From assembly GCF_902825325.1 (NCBI RefSeq), contig NZ_CADEAR010000010.1, positions 62,001 through 126,000 on the forward strand: a stretch of DNA of 64,000 nucleotides, written 5' to 3'. Under the pieces are notes generated by a model that worked only from the letters and a program-made list of their open reading frames with translations, made no database searches and was not told where the DNA came from. Below are positions 19,201 through 25,654 of the stretch, piece by piece. The stretch is from Brucella tritici (GTDB lineage: Bacteria; Pseudomonadota; Alphaproteobacteria; Rhizobiales; Rhizobiaceae). The first letter of the stretch is position 1; each line of letters begins with the position of its first letter. Both the position numbers and the translations under genes were made by a program.

Positions 19201-22200
19201 TTAGTATGGACAAGGCCATCTCCGGCACGGGCTCGGTAGAGCAGATTGGATCCGGTACGCTAACTTTGTCTGGTACCAACACCTACTCGGGTGGCACAAC
19301 AATCTCCGCGGGCATTCTGAAGGTAGCCAGCGACAGCAATCTTGGCGCGGCTTCAGGCGCGCTTACGATCAATGACGCCACCTTCGAGAACACCGCCGCC
19401 ATGACGACTGGTCGGGCGGTAAACGTAACGGGCCAGGGCGGCACATTCCAGACCAATGGCGATCTCACGTTGACGGGCGCGTTCGACGCTTCAGGCGCAA
19501 GCTATAGTTGGAGCAAGGGTGGCACCGCTAACCTGATCTTCGATACCAGTGCAACGGGTGATGTCGGTGAGGATGATGCGGCTCCGCTCATCCAGCAGGG
19601 CAGAGTTATCGTCAAGGGCAATATGAGTGGTGACTATTTAGTTGTCGCGGGCGGGAGCCTTGAAGTGACAGGCCGTCAGAATGGCGACATTACCGTCTCA
19701 AACGGCGGCATGTTGATGGGTGGTGGCAGTATCGGAAAAAGCGTGACTTTGACAAACAATAGCACGCTGCAGGGCGCGAGTGGCCAGACGATGACGATCG
19801 GAGGCAATCTCACGCTTAACAGCCAGGCCGATATCAATGTTACGCTTGGTCTTCCCTCGTCACGCAGTCTTTTCGATGTGCAAGGCGATCTGACACTCGA
19901 TGGCACGCTGAACGTCACGGATGGCGGCGGCTTCGGCGCTGGTGTCTACCGTCTCATCGACTATGACGGCAACCTGATCGATAACACGCTAGTGATCGGG
20001 ACCGCTCCCGGCGATGCAAGCCGCATGTGGATCGACACGGATACCGCAAACAAGCACGTCAACTTGATGAATGCTTCAGGCGTACATCTGAACGTGTGGG
20101 AGGGGCAGGACAACGGCACGTGGAATCTGGCGTCCGACCATTCCAACGACGTATGGACCGATAATGCCCAGAATATCAAAGGCCCTTATGACCAAGGCTC
20201 GTTCGCGGTCTTCGGCGGCACTGCCCAGGGCACAACCACCACGGTCAATATCGACAATAGTGCCGGACAAGTCACGGCTGCCGGGATCAACTTCGCCACG
20301 GACGGCTATGTCCTCAAGGGCGATGCACTGAATCTCGATTATTCCGATCAGCCGATTATCCGCGTGGGCGATGGTAGCGATGCGGGCAAGTCGATGACGG
20401 CCACCATTGAGGCTAAACTGACGGGTACCAAAGGTATCAACAAGACCGACTACGGTACACTGATCCTGACCGGCAACAGTGACTATACGGGTGGAACAAC
20501 AGTAACTGGCGGCGTTCTGCAGATCGGGAATGGCGGTATGACGGGTGGCATTGAGGGTAATGTCAATCTTGTCAGCGATCCTTATGGTCACGGAACGCTT
20601 GCGTTCGATCGCCAGGGCTCGACAACCTTTGGCGGCGATATCTCCGGGGTTGGTGATGTTGTCCAGAAAGGTAGTGGCACAACGACTTTCAGCGGTGACA
20701 ATAACTTCACCGGTGGACTAACGGTTGAAAACGGAACCGCGCAGGCGGGTGTCTCGGGTCATGCCTTCGGTACCGGCGTTTTGAAAGTGAAAGCCGGCGC
20801 GAAGGCCGATCTCAATGACTTGGACACGACGGTTGGTGGTTTGACTGCCTTTGATACTTCCGGTGCTGTGGGCGACGGCGACGTTACGCTCGGTTCTGGC
20901 CATTTGACCGTCGAGCAGAATTTTGACAGCAGATTTGCTGGTGTTATCTCTGGTACAGGCGGTTTCACCAAATCGGGGGCGGCGGACCTGACCCTCACAG
21001 GTTCCAACCAGTATAGCGGTGTTACGCTTATCGATCAGGGAACGCTGACACAGGGAAGCGAAAGTGCATTCAGTTCCGCATCCGCCTATACGACGGCGCG
21101 CAACGGCACGCTTGATCTTGGCGGTTACGACACGACCATCGCTTCCCTTGATAATGCTGGAACGGTCAATCTGAGCGATATGGCGGCAGGCACAACGTTG
21201 ACTGTGGTTGGCAGCTACACAGGCAGCAATGGCACTCTCGTTATCAACACTGTGCTCGGCGACGACAATTCCAAGTCTGACAGGTTGAAGGTTTCCGGGG
21301 ATACGGCAGGCACCACCAATCTGAAAGTGATCAACCGTGGTGGTCTTGGAGGGCAGACGGTCAATGGCATCGAAGTCGTCGATGTCGCCGGCCAGTCGAA
21401 CGGCACCTTCTCGCTTGTCAGCGATTACACAACCAAGGACAACAAGAAGGCTATCTGGGCTGGTGCCTACGCATATACGCTGCAGCAAGGATCGGGCAGC
21501 GGAAACCAGGACGGAAATTGGTATCTCGTGAGCCGTTATGGCGATCCAGACCCGGTTGATCCCAACCAGCCTACCGGTCCCCGCTATGGTGCCGGTGTTC
21601 CGGTCTATCAGGGCTATGCGCAGAATATGGAGGCCCTGAACCAGCTGCCGACCTTGCAGGAACGTGTGGGCAATCGCTACTGGACGGGCGAGAATGGCGA
21701 TGGCCAGACGAACGGCGCCATGGTTGACGGTCGCGGTGTGTGGGCGCGCATCGAAGGAGCGCACAACCGGCTGGAGCCGCAAAGCGCGACCGGCATGAAG
21801 CAGGACATCAATACCTTCATCATGCAGGCAGGTGTCGACGGCCAGTTCTACGAGGATGATAACGGCAAGCTGGTTGCCGGCATCACCGGGCAATATGGCA
21901 CGGCGCATGGTCGTTCGCGCTCGTTCTTCGGTGACGGCTATACCGATACCAATGCCTGGAGCCTCGGTGCGACGGCAACCTGGTATGGCAACAACGGTTT
22001 CTACGTGGATACACAGGGCCAGCTTACCTGGTTCGACAATGACCTGTCTTCCGATGATATGAACTCGTCTCTGGCTGACGGCGCCAAGGCGTTCGGCTAT
22101 GCGATGAGCGTTGAAGCAGGCCAGCGTGTGGCCATTGATGACCATTGGTCGCTGACCCCGCAGGCGCAGCTCATGTGGTCGTCGCTGGATGCGGATGCAT

Positions 22201-22565
22201 TCCAGGACGTTATGGGCAACCGGGTTGGCCTCGACAATGCCAACAGCCTGACGGCGCGTCTGGGTCTTGCTGCCAACTACCGCAACAACTGGACGGGTGA
22301 GGATGGCCGCATGGTCAACACCTCGGTCTATGGTATCGCCAACCTCTACCAGTCCTTCCTGGGCGGAACGACAGTCAATGTAGCCGGGGTTGATATCGAC
22401 ACCGATACCGACAAGACATGGGCGGGTATCGGCGGCGGCGGCACCTATGCCTGGTCTGACAACAAATACGCCGTCTATGGCGAGGGCTCCATCAACACCT
22501 CGCTCAACCACTTCGCCAACAGCTATGCGCTGAAGGCAACCGTCGGCTTCAAGATAAAGTGGTAA
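10299..22565 (+). CDS. Giant autotransporter adhesin (type V secretion) with beta-strand repeats
   Basis: A 4,088-residue type Va autotransporter. ATG 10299 is chosen because AAGGGG lies nine bases upstream; the frame also opens at a TTG at 10245. A long N-terminal extension (about 50 residues) precedes the signal core (LAQVALVLALSVSGLAL) and a likely cleavage after HRAAA. The first about 400 passenger residues are a beta-helix with Asn/Ser/Thr-rich turns. After this come about 30 autotransporter-associated beta-strand repeats of the form LTKxGxGTLxLxGxNxYxGGT, interrupted by three nearly equal supermodules. The passenger is essentially cysteine-free. The C-terminal barrel occupies roughly 21.74-22.56 kb, ending FKIKW rather than the usual Phe. 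The likely role is surface adhesion or aggregation, as for Brucella BmaC-type proteins; the ligand is unknown. Confidence 0.92.
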   Translation: MIDCCFAEKFRDENNRTLVPRELEGAPLPHGIGRVPWDAAALSQTGKASGRSLLAQVALVLALSVSGLALSSHRAAATDYTTTQTNKNLADGDTITTSGDGFVVSSGTYSALGNNTIKVTGSTRSGIYVNGSSSTVNAFGTTIIATANGGYGVTVAGGGTANLENVSITTSGAAGIQTRNENSTLNVTGANTIITATGGDGILINASKNASIADGVTIKAKSAQKNGVTVVGGGQLTVGAANISAEGVGGYGLYASGEDSSIAATGTQIETKGATGTAAGVVANSGATISLSNVHINTVSSSGHGVWIDGAGSNVDINAGTSISTAGASAYGVLLENGATKTFTTGNSADAMPGSISVLGDGSAAFGTYGSGSKITFDGIDFPTATAITLGANAWTVIAGNSGQVEFKGNTAATNTKLLAQGSGALLFTGAATATGARIKTDGTDSSFDISGSSRTADFSVGSLEGTNGKAVLGANSLTIDGATSTSFGGVISGTGGLVRGGTGTTTLSGTNTYSGGTTFAGGVLSVSADAGLGNATGGLTFNGGTLQVTGTTYKSTSRALTWGAGGGTLDIATAGNTFTVSQNLGAGGALTKSGAGTLVLSGTNAYTGGTNINGGVLSVGSNANLGAASGALSFNGGTLRLSSAFDNARGVTLGAGGGTIETATGKNTFSGAISGAGGLTKTGAGTMILTGADTATGLTTVAAGTLQIGNGGGSGSIAGNIANSGSIVFNRSDALSYGGVISGGGTLTKSGAGTLTLTADQTYTGITTISTGILQVGNGATAGWLASNSITNNGTLSFNRSDSKTYSGNISGTGSVQQNGNGTLILSGTNSYSGGTTISAGTLQVASDDKLGVASGKVTLDGGTLNLAGAITSGRAYTVTSRNGTIDTGTNTDTISGVVSGAGRLTKAGSGTLVLTGTNSYSGGTTISAGILQLGNGGASGSISGDVANNGTLIFNRGVTSTFSGVVSGAGSLKQSGTGRTILTGANTYTGDTVIDRGVLQVGDGGASGTISNTVTNNGSLEFNRSGSYTYAGKINGTGSLKQTGTGTLILTGDSAYTGLTTIESGTLQLGSGGTSGSLNSDIVNNAALVVDRSDDLTYGKTINGSGTFEKRGTGKLTVTGDNDYTGGTTISAGILQIGNGGGTGSINGDIVNNSALIVDRSNNIDFTHVFSGTGTLEKQGTGILTMSGDNSAFTGTTTVSAGGLVVDGNLGSGEVTVSSGASLGGTGTIGGNTTIGSGGILVGMQGATLDFGSNLTLASGGVLNVSYGAPSDNTDVLFNVGGNLSFNNNVVNISSLGGFGPGQYSLFHAGGSVSGTLNAGSLPQGVSGTDITFNYAGNDVYLTNSQGVSLGYWDGSVTSAGGSVTGGDGTWDAAATNWTDEDGNLHAGWNSAHYAIFAGQSGKVTVSGPINATGMQFVTSGYSVVGDGLTLDSGSTDAPIIRVGNGVTASTTATIGSVLSGTNGMEKTDLGTLILAADNNYTGQTTIQAGTLQLGDGGASGSVVGGITIGRPGEDDDAVLAIDHSGGFALNNKIDGRGKLVQQGEGATTLAGVNTYSGGTEILGGSLIVAADNNLGNVAGAVNIDGGTLQFAADLSSTRGYTIGTNGGTIDTGANTDTITGVIGGTGQFNKSGTGTLILGGDNTFTGDLHVNAGTLQISDNSNLGNPDSHLYVNDATLLFGDDFTMTHDLTLGGAGATIDLNGHDNSISGVIDGGKLTKTGAGTLTLTGTNTYTGDTEIDGGTLAVLEDANLGQNVGNSIIIGNATLRLDEDFDTARNISLTDANSAIDVLDDGFNRLTGVLSGSGALNKTGTGTLVLGGTNTYQGGTDIQSGILQVSDDGNLGVAAGALQIRNGAELQFSQGVTSARSITLGTTGSIIDTMAGTSTLNGVVSGGELHKTGSGTLVLAGNNSYSGTFIDGGTVEISADANLGAANGTVTFNGGTLQFAADVSVARAMTINNAGGVINTQGHTGTLGGVFSGAGELTKRGSGTLVLTNGGNSYSGGTSIEEGTLRLSGAGWITGDVTNSGTLEFASNGTHDFSGVISGTGSVVQSGAGSTITLSGRNTYGGGTSITAGTLAISEDDNLGTGGLTIANGGVLQLNDSFAFTHAVVLDAGGTIDTGANDNTLAAVISGAGGLTKTGSGKLTLSGNNSYSDGTVIKGGILQIDADTNLGAANGSVTMANGTTLELTNDIMMNRAFTLDGDATIQTDDGTSTISGVIDGNGGLAKTGVGTLVLNGINTYKGDTSIDNGVLQVDSDDNLGDAASQLSFNGGELQITGSDFSSSRNITLETGGGTIDTMLNSPEIAGNITGAGSLTKVGEGKLTLSGDSNAYSGGTFVEQGTLQVGSDDGQHGSITGDIENNGTLIFSRNTLAYAGNIAGSGKLEQAGIGTTTLTGSVDVAGGTTVDSGGTLQVGDGTTNGSLKGNVVNHGTLAFNATANSNINFDDILSGDGTLDQKGAGSLTLTADSSGFDGATHVDAGTLYVNATLGSSSSTMTVATGGSLAGDGTIGGDTTVAGTLIGEDGKTLTFGGGLTMQAGSTINVSYGAPNDNGLFDVHGALALNGSTVNITDFGGFGPGSYRLFDYQAGYTKTGTGLTIGNVPGGTSADAYIVYDDTLKQINIMNSAGADLNTWKGGSGTWNQSDTSWHDASNPSVTGAWKNYEYAIFNDMPGTVVIDTGIQASGMQFQVDGYSLTGTNSLTLAHDPNAPSSDKPIIRVGDASDAGKSMTATIAAPLAGTAGLRKTDYGTLVLTGANTYTGGTDIYQGTLELGDGGSIATAGGISVDAQGTDKATFAINKTGSASFDGVVSGAGQFAQKGAGETTLTANNTYSGGTLITGGTLAVSKESNLGAAAGQVTIDGGALKYTTGFASNRAIVLGANNGTIETVDTANAMTINGSISGAGGLTKSGAGTLVLTKDNNYSGNTTVLAGTLQIGDDHYYGWINGAITNNGVVAFNRSDSVSMDKAISGTGSVEQIGSGTLTLSGTNTYSGGTTISAGILKVASDSNLGAASGALTINDATFENTAAMTTGRAVNVTGQGGTFQTNGDLTLTGAFDASGASYSWSKGGTANLIFDTSATGDVGEDDAAPLIQQGRVIVKGNMSGDYLVVAGGSLEVTGRQNGDITVSNGGMLMGGGSIGKSVTLTNNSTLQGASGQTMTIGGNLTLNSQADINVTLGLPSSRSLFDVQGDLTLDGTLNVTDGGGFGAGVYRLIDYDGNLIDNTLVIGTAPGDASRMWIDTDTANKHVNLMNASGVHLNVWEGQDNGTWNLASDHSNDVWTDNAQNIKGPYDQGSFAVFGGTAQGTTTTVNIDNSAGQVTAAGINFATDGYVLKGDALNLDYSDQPIIRVGDGSDAGKSMTATIEAKLTGTKGINKTDYGTLILTGNSDYTGGTTVTGGVLQIGNGGMTGGIEGNVNLVSDPYGHGTLAFDRQGSTTFGGDISGVGDVVQKGSGTTTFSGDNNFTGGLTVENGTAQAGVSGHAFGTGVLKVKAGAKADLNDLDTTVGGLTAFDTSGAVGDGDVTLGSGHLTVEQNFDSRFAGVISGTGGFTKSGAADLTLTGSNQYSGVTLIDQGTLTQGSESAFSSASAYTTARNGTLDLGGYDTTIASLDNAGTVNLSDMAAGTTLTVVGSYTGSNGTLVINTVLGDDNSKSDRLKVSGDTAGTTNLKVINRGGLGGQTVNGIEVVDVAGQSNGTFSLVSDYTTKDNKKAIWAGAYAYTLQQGSGSGNQDGNWYLVSRYGDPDPVDPNQPTGPRYGAGVPVYQGYAQNMEALNQLPTLQERVGNRYWTGENGDGQTNGAMVDGRGVWARIEGAHNRLEPQSATGMKQDINTFIMQAGVDGQFYEDDNGKLVAGITGQYGTAHGRSRSFFGDGYTDTNAWSLGATATWYGNNGFYVDTQGQLTWFDNDLSSDDMNSSLADGAKAFGYAMSVEAGQRVAIDDHWSLTPQAQLMWSSLDADAFQDVMGNRVGLDNANSLTARLGLAANYRNNWTGEDGRMVNTSVYGIANLYQSFLGGTTVNVAGVDIDTDTDKTWAGIGGGGTYAWSDNKYAVYGEGSINTSLNHFANSYALKATVGFKIKW
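13952..14796 (+). repeat. Autotransporter supermodule 1 of 3
   Basis: About 281 residues that break the short-repeat array. Order: LGGTGTIGG, the VSYGAPSDN segment, GGFGPGQYSLF, a DGTWDAAATNWTD tryptophan motif, YAIFAGQSG, GMQFVTSGYSVVGDGL, PIIRVGNG, then MEKTDLGTLIL and a final PATR unit. The same order recurs at 17799 and 19690. Confidence 0.8.
17799..18640 (+). repeat. Autotransporter supermodule 2 of 3
   Basis: Same architecture as module 1: LAGDGTIGG, VSYGAPNDN, GGFGPGSYRLFDY, SGTWNQSDTSWHD, YAIFNDMPG, GMQFQVDGYSLTG, PIIRVGDASDAGKSMTAT, LRKTDYGTLVL. Length is almost the same as the other two modules. Confidence 0.8.
19690..20537 (+). repeat. Autotransporter supermodule 3 of 3
   Basis: Same architecture again: LMGGGSIGK, VTLGLPSSRSLFDVQG, GGFGAGVYRLIDYDG, NGTWNLASDHSNDVWTD, FAVFGGTAQG, GINFATDGYVLKGD, PIIRVGDGSDAGKSMTAT, INKTDYGTLIL. 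The DAGKSMTAT stretch is shared only with module 2, suggesting these two are the more recent pair. Confidence 0.8.
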
Positions 22566-22684
22566 AAGCCGATACCTCACACAAACACAGGCGCCCGGAT
22601 AAAACCGGGAGCCTCGTCACAAAACCAAAAGGAAGGGCGATGGCAGGCTTTGCAGTGTGACTCCAGCGATCGGTGCGATTGGTC

Positions 22685-23033
22685 TGCTGCTGGTTTCGTG
22701 GACACCGAGTTAAGGTGTTTCCAATGAAACTGGAGCGCATAAATGCAACGAAGGAAGTTCGGCCACGAGTAGCAACGTGTGGTGGTGAAATAGGCGCGGG
22801 ATTACGACGTCAGTGTTGTCCAAGCCGCTGCGCTGGATATTCACGAGGATGTCCTGCGCATATAGATGCAGGAAAAGGGTTTAAACCCGACGCAGGTTTT
22901 CCCGGCTGTATGGATGAAGCCGAGCAGCTTGAGATCGAGAGGCCGCTTAAGGAAATTGTCAGGCTGAGAAGGTAGGGAGGCACATCTTGAGAAAGTCGCT
23001 GCCCTACTTTGCGAAGGGGCCGTGATAATGAGG
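22685..23033 (+). mobile_element. Remnant of an IS3-family element (orfA end)
   Basis: The stretch TGGTTTCGTGGACACCGAG followed by a short leader and a degraded orfA resembles the left end of an IS3-family element. Only the first gene remains; it is cut off where a second IS begins at about 23034. Between the adhesin stop and 22685 nothing else is seen apart from a weak hairpin (CCCGG/CCGGG near 22592-22607). Confidence 0.6.
22743..23030 (+). pseudogene. Degenerate IS3-family transposase orfA
   Basis: Reading from ATG 22743 with in-frame stops ignored gives QRRKFGHE, then ARDYDVSVVQAAALDIHEDV, the HTH region of IS3 OrfA proteins, then QVFPGCMDEAEQLEIERPL and a frameshifted lysine-rich coiled-coil end. 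At least three stop codons and one frameshift interrupt it. It cannot encode a working protein. Confidence 0.7.
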
Positions 23034-23062
23034 TGGCGACCTGCTGCCCTTGATGTCCGCGA

Positions 23063-23481
23063 TTATAAGTTAGCTCTGTTCAGATTTTGGTCGTTTGTGG
23101 ACTGGGCTGCAAACTCATAATGGCTCAAGCCACGAAGGCTGGTACGCGGACGATTAAGGTTGTAGTCGCTTCTCCATTCTTCGATGATTTGGCGAGCCGT
23201 TCCTCCTTGTAGAGCCGATAAAGCTTCTTCCAGTTCAGATCGAGGACTTCCCGTTTCAGAAGGATATGCAGACCGCGATAGCCGAAGCGACGGCGTTCAC
23301 TTGCCAGTTCGTGCAGCCTGGACCGCGCGACATCATCTTCATCGCGGGTCGAACGATAGCGATAGACGCGAGGATCGATCCCCGCCAGATCGCAGGCCCG
23401 GCATTGTGAATAGCCTCTTTCTTCCATAGCCCCCAGCTCACGGCGTTTCTCCTTGATCCGGGCTTTTGAAGTTTTTTCCAA
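23063..23481 (-). pseudogene. IS407-type transposase orfB, internal deletion
   Basis: The N-terminal part (KARIKEKRRELG, ACDLAGIDPRVYRYRS, RRFGYRGLHILLKRE) runs to KKLYRLYKEERLA. It then jumps, in another frame, to the C-terminal end ARQIIEEWRSDYNLNRPRTS and ends at 23063. The catalytic DDE core is deleted. Confidence 0.75.
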
Positions 23482-23730
23482 GCATCTCCTTCAGCGTCGA
23501 TACGTCTAACATCGCGTCACCAGAAGACGCTTCAATTTGGCATTCTCGTCTTCAAGAGGCTTCAGGCGCTTGGCATCGGACACCTCCACGCCGCCATACT
23601 TCGAGCGTCACTTGTAAAACGTCGCATCACTGACGCCGTGCTTTCGGCACAGCTCAACTGCCGACATCCCAGCCTGATGCTCCTTCAACATTCCGATGAT
23701 CTGTTCTTCGCTGAAGCGGGATCGTTTCAT
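23438..23730 (-). pseudogene. IS407-type transposase orfA, nonsense and frameshift
   Basis: Starts MKRSRFSEEQIIGMLKEHQA and continues through ELCRKHGVSDATFYK, the HTH of IS407-type OrfA. The next codon is TGA where Trp is expected. The frame resumes with RSKYGGVEVSDAKRLKPLE, then a frameshift before MLDVSTLKEMLGKNF. The end overlaps orfB as in intact relatives. Confidence 0.75.
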
Positions 23731-23799
23731 GTTCTGTCTCCTTCTCCGGAGAACAGACCAACCAAATTGCGAGGGCATTTCAGGAGAGCAGGTCAGAGG

Positions 23800-24235
23800 C
23801 ACCCGCGTATCGCACGATCTTATCGCTGAAGACTCTCTCCATGGTCGTCATCGCGTCGAGCATTTCATGCACATGAATGTGTTGAGAGCACAACCGAGAA
23901 GGTTGGCTTGCCGAAAGATTGTGATGAGCGTTCAGTCAATATGCCGAATGTTCTGGATCGTTAGTTTGGAACGGATAAACCAAACTAAAAGTAGGTAGTC
24001 GATCGTTGACCTTTCTATGGACGGCCGAGGTTGGCTCTGCTTAGCTGCCGCTAGCTAGCATAGCTGACAAGCGTGCAATTTCCGGTGCCGTGCAGGTCGC
24101 GCGTGGCCTGAGCCGATGTGTGGTGAAGCTTTCGACTGCCGAGTTCGCGCGCCTGGATGATACGCTGGGCTAGGTAAGGTTGCTGGACATATGCGGCCTG
24201 TAAGCCGCAAAAGTGCCCTCTCTCGTGTTTGGCAT
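23800..24235. other. Stretch with no intact gene; possible gene fragment at 24045-24173
   Basis: No complete gene is seen here. The plus-strand frame 24045-24173 reads through IADKRAISGAVQVARGLSRC to STAEFARLDDTLG and a stop. It looks protein-like and may be the C-terminal fragment of a lost gene, but I do not recognise it. An inverted TTGG...CCAA pair lies near 23962-23981 (TAGTTTGG / CCAAACTA). Confidence 0.3.
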
Positions 24236-24826
24236 ATGAGCAAAGCGCCGCTTAAGGACTATCACATATACAGGGTGGAGGACACAGGCCTATACAAGAC
24301 GAGGAAGGGGCAGCTGCGTCCGGGAGAAGCTATTAGATTGCACAACATCATACCGGATATGACAATATTTGAGCTAAGTGTCAGCAACATCGAGAGTAAG
24401 AAGATTGCGGACATCATTGCAAGGACTTGGCTTGAAGCAGTCGGAGGCGCTTATGCCGAGGTCAGCTCATCACCTGACCTAACCGCCCCGCCTGCTGGCT
24501 GGTTTTGGAGCTGCAATTTCATCGGGCCGGCACCGCAGGGTGCACCGACGTTGAGCGCACACGACCGAACGCTGCCTTGCTGGCGGCGTCATACTCACCA
24601 AGTAAAATCAGGCTTTCAAATTGAAGATGTTCTTCCAGAGCCGCTACGAGCTTGGCGTCTACGTGAATGTCATCGCATACAAGCCAGCTGCCGGGCCGCG
24701 CGAGCTTGGCCAAGAGAGGGCCAGTCAGGCCAATTTCATGCTCGCTATGCACCGCATCGCAAAAAATCACGCTATAGCTCTCCCTTAGCGGTGCTTCCAG
24801 AGCATTGCCGCGAATTATGGAAGTAA
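24236..24826 (+). CDS. Hypothetical ORF, probably truncated or chimeric
   Basis: From ATG 24236 the first about 80 residues (KDYHIYRVEDTGLYKTRKG, LHNIIPDMTIFELSVSN, KKIADIIARTWLEAVGG) look like a real protein. No family is recognised. From about 24500 onward the frame runs antisense to the methyltransferase gene and becomes Arg/Pro/Cys-rich, so that part is probably not original sequence. The likely reading is a gene whose 3' end was lost by rearrangement. No clear ribosome-binding site is visible. Confidence 0.35.
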   Translation: MSKAPLKDYHIYRVEDTGLYKTRKGQLRPGEAIRLHNIIPDMTIFELSVSNIESKKIADIIARTWLEAVGGAYAEVSSSPDLTAPPAGWFWSCNFIGPAPQGAPTLSAHDRTLPCWRRHTHQVKSGFQIEDVLPEPLRAWRLRECHRIQASCRAARAWPREGQSGQFHARYAPHRKKSRYSSPLAVLPEHCRELWK

Positions 24827-25319
24827 TTTGAGGCAAAAGAGAGCGTTTCCGAAGGTTCTCAATCAGATACGCAATGGAACCACCATTCCCCAAAACCGGT
24901 CGCGCGATTTCATCGTTGGACGCGTATCCGATGCCTGTGTTGAGTGCTTCACAGAAATCACTTAGTGAAACGAACCCATAATCGACGGTGTCGAAGCGGC
25001 GCGTGCCCGCGCCGCCATCCCGGCGCCCGAGGGCAATTGCTGTCGTTGACCGACCGATCCATGGGCCGATCTCAAGAAAATCACCTTGGCTGTCCCGACC
25101 TAAACTGTAGAGCAAGCGCAATTCTAGCTCTGACATCCAGCCATCCGGCATGAATGACAATTCGACTGGGAGTTGCGGCAAGTTCTGCGGGTCAAAAACC
25201 CCATCCCGAAAGAGCTTATCCACCGGATCAGCCTCTATTGGTGCGCTATTTTGAGAATTTACTTTACGGCCCATGATTTTATTCATGAACATTTGGTTGC
25301 TACTCCCCGGCAAGTTCAT
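24519..25319 (-). CDS. Class I SAM-dependent methyltransferase (Methyltransf_24 type)
   Basis: A 266-residue protein. Motif I for S-adenosylmethionine binding is FLEIGPWIGRSTTAIALG near residues 81-98. A later acidic strand SVIFCDAVHSEHEIGLTGP and the LVCDDIHVD segment match small-molecule or sugar methyltransferases of this type. The methyl acceptor is unknown. Start is uncertain: ATGs at 25319, 25292 and 25286 are in frame, and a GGGGAG sequence precedes the middle one. It is flanked by degraded genes and IS remnants, so it was probably brought in with the island. It faces the hypothetical ORF at 24236 and overlaps it tail to tail. Confidence 0.72.
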   Translation of the reverse strand: MNLPGSSNQMFMNKIMGRKVNSQNSAPIEADPVDKLFRDGVFDPQNLPQLPVELSFMPDGWMSELELRLLYSLGRDSQGDFLEIGPWIGRSTTAIALGRRDGGAGTRRFDTVDYGFVSLSDFCEALNTGIGYASNDEIARPVLGNGGSIAYLIENLRKRSLLPQITSIIRGNALEAPLRESYSVIFCDAVHSEHEIGLTGPLLAKLARPGSWLVCDDIHVDAKLVAALEEHLQFESLILLGEYDAASKAAFGRVRSTSVHPAVPAR

Positions 25320-25442
25320 GATGGAAACGGATGAAGGGCGAACATAAATACCACTCAGTGACTGGATGTATAGTTGCTGCCTCTACTCCAATGTACTGAG
25401 CCGACTATGCCCGCCTCTAGCGGGTTTTTCAATGGGTGATCC

Positions 25443-25650
25443 ATGAAAACAGAGGACCTACAACGCACCTTCTTTGCGCGTGGCTTTGACGCGGACGTAA
25501 TCCGCGACCTAACGCCGATCAGGCGAAACAGCTCGTCTCGAGGCGAAATGCCTTTCAGGCTTGGTAGTATCAGGTGGCGACCCGGCGGAGGCAAAGCAGG
25601 TGTATGAGGCAGGGAAGACGGTTGTAGAAGTCATTGGGCAACGCTGTTGA
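25443..25650 (+). pseudogene. Frameshifted small hypothetical protein gene
   Basis: Joining three frames gives one smooth protein of about 68 residues: MKTEDLQRTFFARGFDADV and IRDLT in frame one, DQAKQLVSRRNAFQA in the second, LVVSGGDPAEAKQVYEAGK to EVIGQRC and a stop in the third. Each segment has sensible composition and abuts the next, so at least two small indels have broken a real gene. I do not recognise the family. Sequence 25320-25442 holds nothing identifiable. Confidence 0.45.
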
Positions 25651-25654
25651 TCGT

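Larger units (their letters stand above)
11770..21030 (+). repeat. Array of about 30 autotransporter-associated beta-strand repeats
   Basis: By eye about 30 copies of the PATR-type unit (G-x-G-T-L-x-L-x-G-x-N-x-Y-x-G-G-T followed by I-x-x-G-x-L-x-V) are encoded, spaced mostly 55-110 residues apart. Many carry a companion GxLSFNGGTLQ strand. DNA copies have diverged, but blocks such as ACCAACACCTATACCGG recur, so recombination between copies is possible. Confidence 0.85.
23034..23795 (-). mobile_element. Internally deleted IS407-type (IS3 family) element
   Basis: The minus-strand left end reads TGACCTGCTCTCCTGAAATG (from 23795) and the opposite end carries TGGCGACCTGCTGCCCTTGA (from 23034), an imperfect inverted repeat with a three-base insertion. 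GAGG flanks both ends (23030-23033 and 23796-23799), a possible 4-bp target duplication of the size normal for this group. The element is about 760 bp instead of about 1.2 kb because most of orfB is missing. Confidence 0.7.

Noticed and set aside
11770..21030. Regularly spaced repeats as a possible CRISPR array
   Set aside because: The repeats keep one open reading frame, encode beta-strand motifs and are diverged at DNA level; spacing and lengths do not fit CRISPR.
20718..22580. A 620-codon minus-strand ORF opposite the end of the autotransporter gene
   Set aside because: It is a shadow of the repetitive, GC-rich coding strand; its protein has Arg/Val/Ile-rich random composition and no recognisable domain, whereas the plus strand encodes the barrel.
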